Position numbers and translations under genes: made by a program
Notes under the pieces: model-generated
Database searches by the model: none
Told to the model about the DNA's origin: nothing
Seen by the model: the letters and a program-made list of their open reading frames with translations, nothing else
Shown: one piece after another, positions 30,373-30,515 of the stretch
Layout of the letters: every line of letters begins with the position of its first letter
Numbering within the stretch: the stretch's first letter is position 1
NCBI GenBank assembly: GCA_030655095.1
Contig: JAURWF010000065.1
Span: 1-30,515, forward strand
From: a bacterium
GTDB lineage: Bacteria > Patescibacteriota > Patescibacteriia > Patescibacteriales > GWC2-42-12
Reading direction: 5' to 3'
DNA length: 30,515 nucleotides

Positions 30373-30515
30373 ATATAATAATATTTTTAGCATTTCACGT
30401 CCCAGGCTGTCTAAAAAGCCCTTTAACAATTTAATAAATCAGACAAATTAAGGCTATTTTGCCCTTAGACCATTGCTGGTAGCCTCATTAAAGTAGCTAA
30501 TTGTAATTTTTTTAT
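30373..30515. other. unassigned stretch with several potential stems
   Basis: No open frame is convincing. Short complementary pairs such as AGGCT/AGCCT-type (30404-30420), TAAGGC/GCCCTTA (30449-30467) and GGCTA/TAGCC (30452-30456 with 30480-30484), together with a higher G+C than the surrounding spacers, suggest a structured RNA or long rplU leader cut by the window edge. Known RNA signatures (tmRNA, 6S, SRP) were not found. Confidence 0.3.

Noticed and set aside
30373..30515. Possible tmRNA on the minus strand (a TTAGCTACT stretch resembling a tag end)
   Set aside because: No tRNA-like 3' domain with a T loop and CCA occurs in the next 250 bp, and no stop codon follows the supposed tag in frame.
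1..30515. UGA recoding to glycine, as in some CPR lineages
   Set aside because: TGA serves as a stop in the GT4 gene ending at 15011, and conserved glycines are encoded by GGN.

Overview
The window is a low-GC (roughly 30%) bacterial chromosome segment using the standard bacterial code (TGA is used as a stop, for example at 15011). Short intergenic gaps, a PEGA-domain protein, FG-GAP subtilase, thrombospondin type 3 calcium-binding modules, DUF2304, and several paralogous glycosyltransferases together suggest a Patescibacteria/CPR member of the Parcubacteria type. That assignment is inference from gene content; no rRNA is present.

Layout. 1-480: the 3' end of a transposase, then two different short tandem-repeat tracts. 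483-2682 (+): a MurA-type enolpyruvyl transferase and a PEGA-domain membrane protein. 2688-21719 (-): a long surface-polysaccharide locus containing galU, four tandem GT2 glycosyltransferases, the dTDP-rhamnose genes rmlA, rmlD, rmlB and an rmlC-like gene, two membrane proteins of unknown role, three GT4 enzymes, a polyprenyl-phosphate sugar-1-phosphate transferase, a DUF2304/GT2 pair and a UXS-like epimerase. It is interrupted by a 456-bp cassette with perfect 22-bp terminal inverted repeats, a Bro-N/DinD gene and the RNase P RNA gene. 21729-23837 (-): a secreted subtilase with FG-GAP repeats. 23965-24040 (-): tRNA-Lys. 24201-27016: a decaying region with a strong hairpin terminator, repeats, a YdcF-family protein, two copies of a TSP3 module, two gene remnants, a membrane protein and a RelB/DinJ-like antitoxin remnant behind an excellent promoter. 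27127-28866 (+): dnaB and ybaB. 28912-29885 (+): a self-contained transcription unit for an exported M15-like peptidase and a 44-aa membrane peptide. 29942-30244 (-): rplU with a hairpin-rich leader. Everything to 30515 is unassigned.

How the genes fit together. GalU makes UDP-glucose, RmlA/B/C/D make dTDP-L-rhamnose, the UXS-like enzyme makes a further nucleotide sugar, the polyprenyl transferase starts the lipid-linked chain and eight glycosyltransferases extend it. No flippase, polymerase or ABC exporter is visible here.

The most unusual signals are repeat-derived. A dispersed family of short, mostly palindromic elements ending in TTTGTCAT sits in many gaps. One GT4 gene (12337-13575) carries four repeat-derived segments that are translated in frame, one of which supplies its stop codon. 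The 22-bp-TIR cassette abuts the start of that same gene. A 15-bp-arm palindrome overlaps the -10 box of the M15-peptidase promoter.
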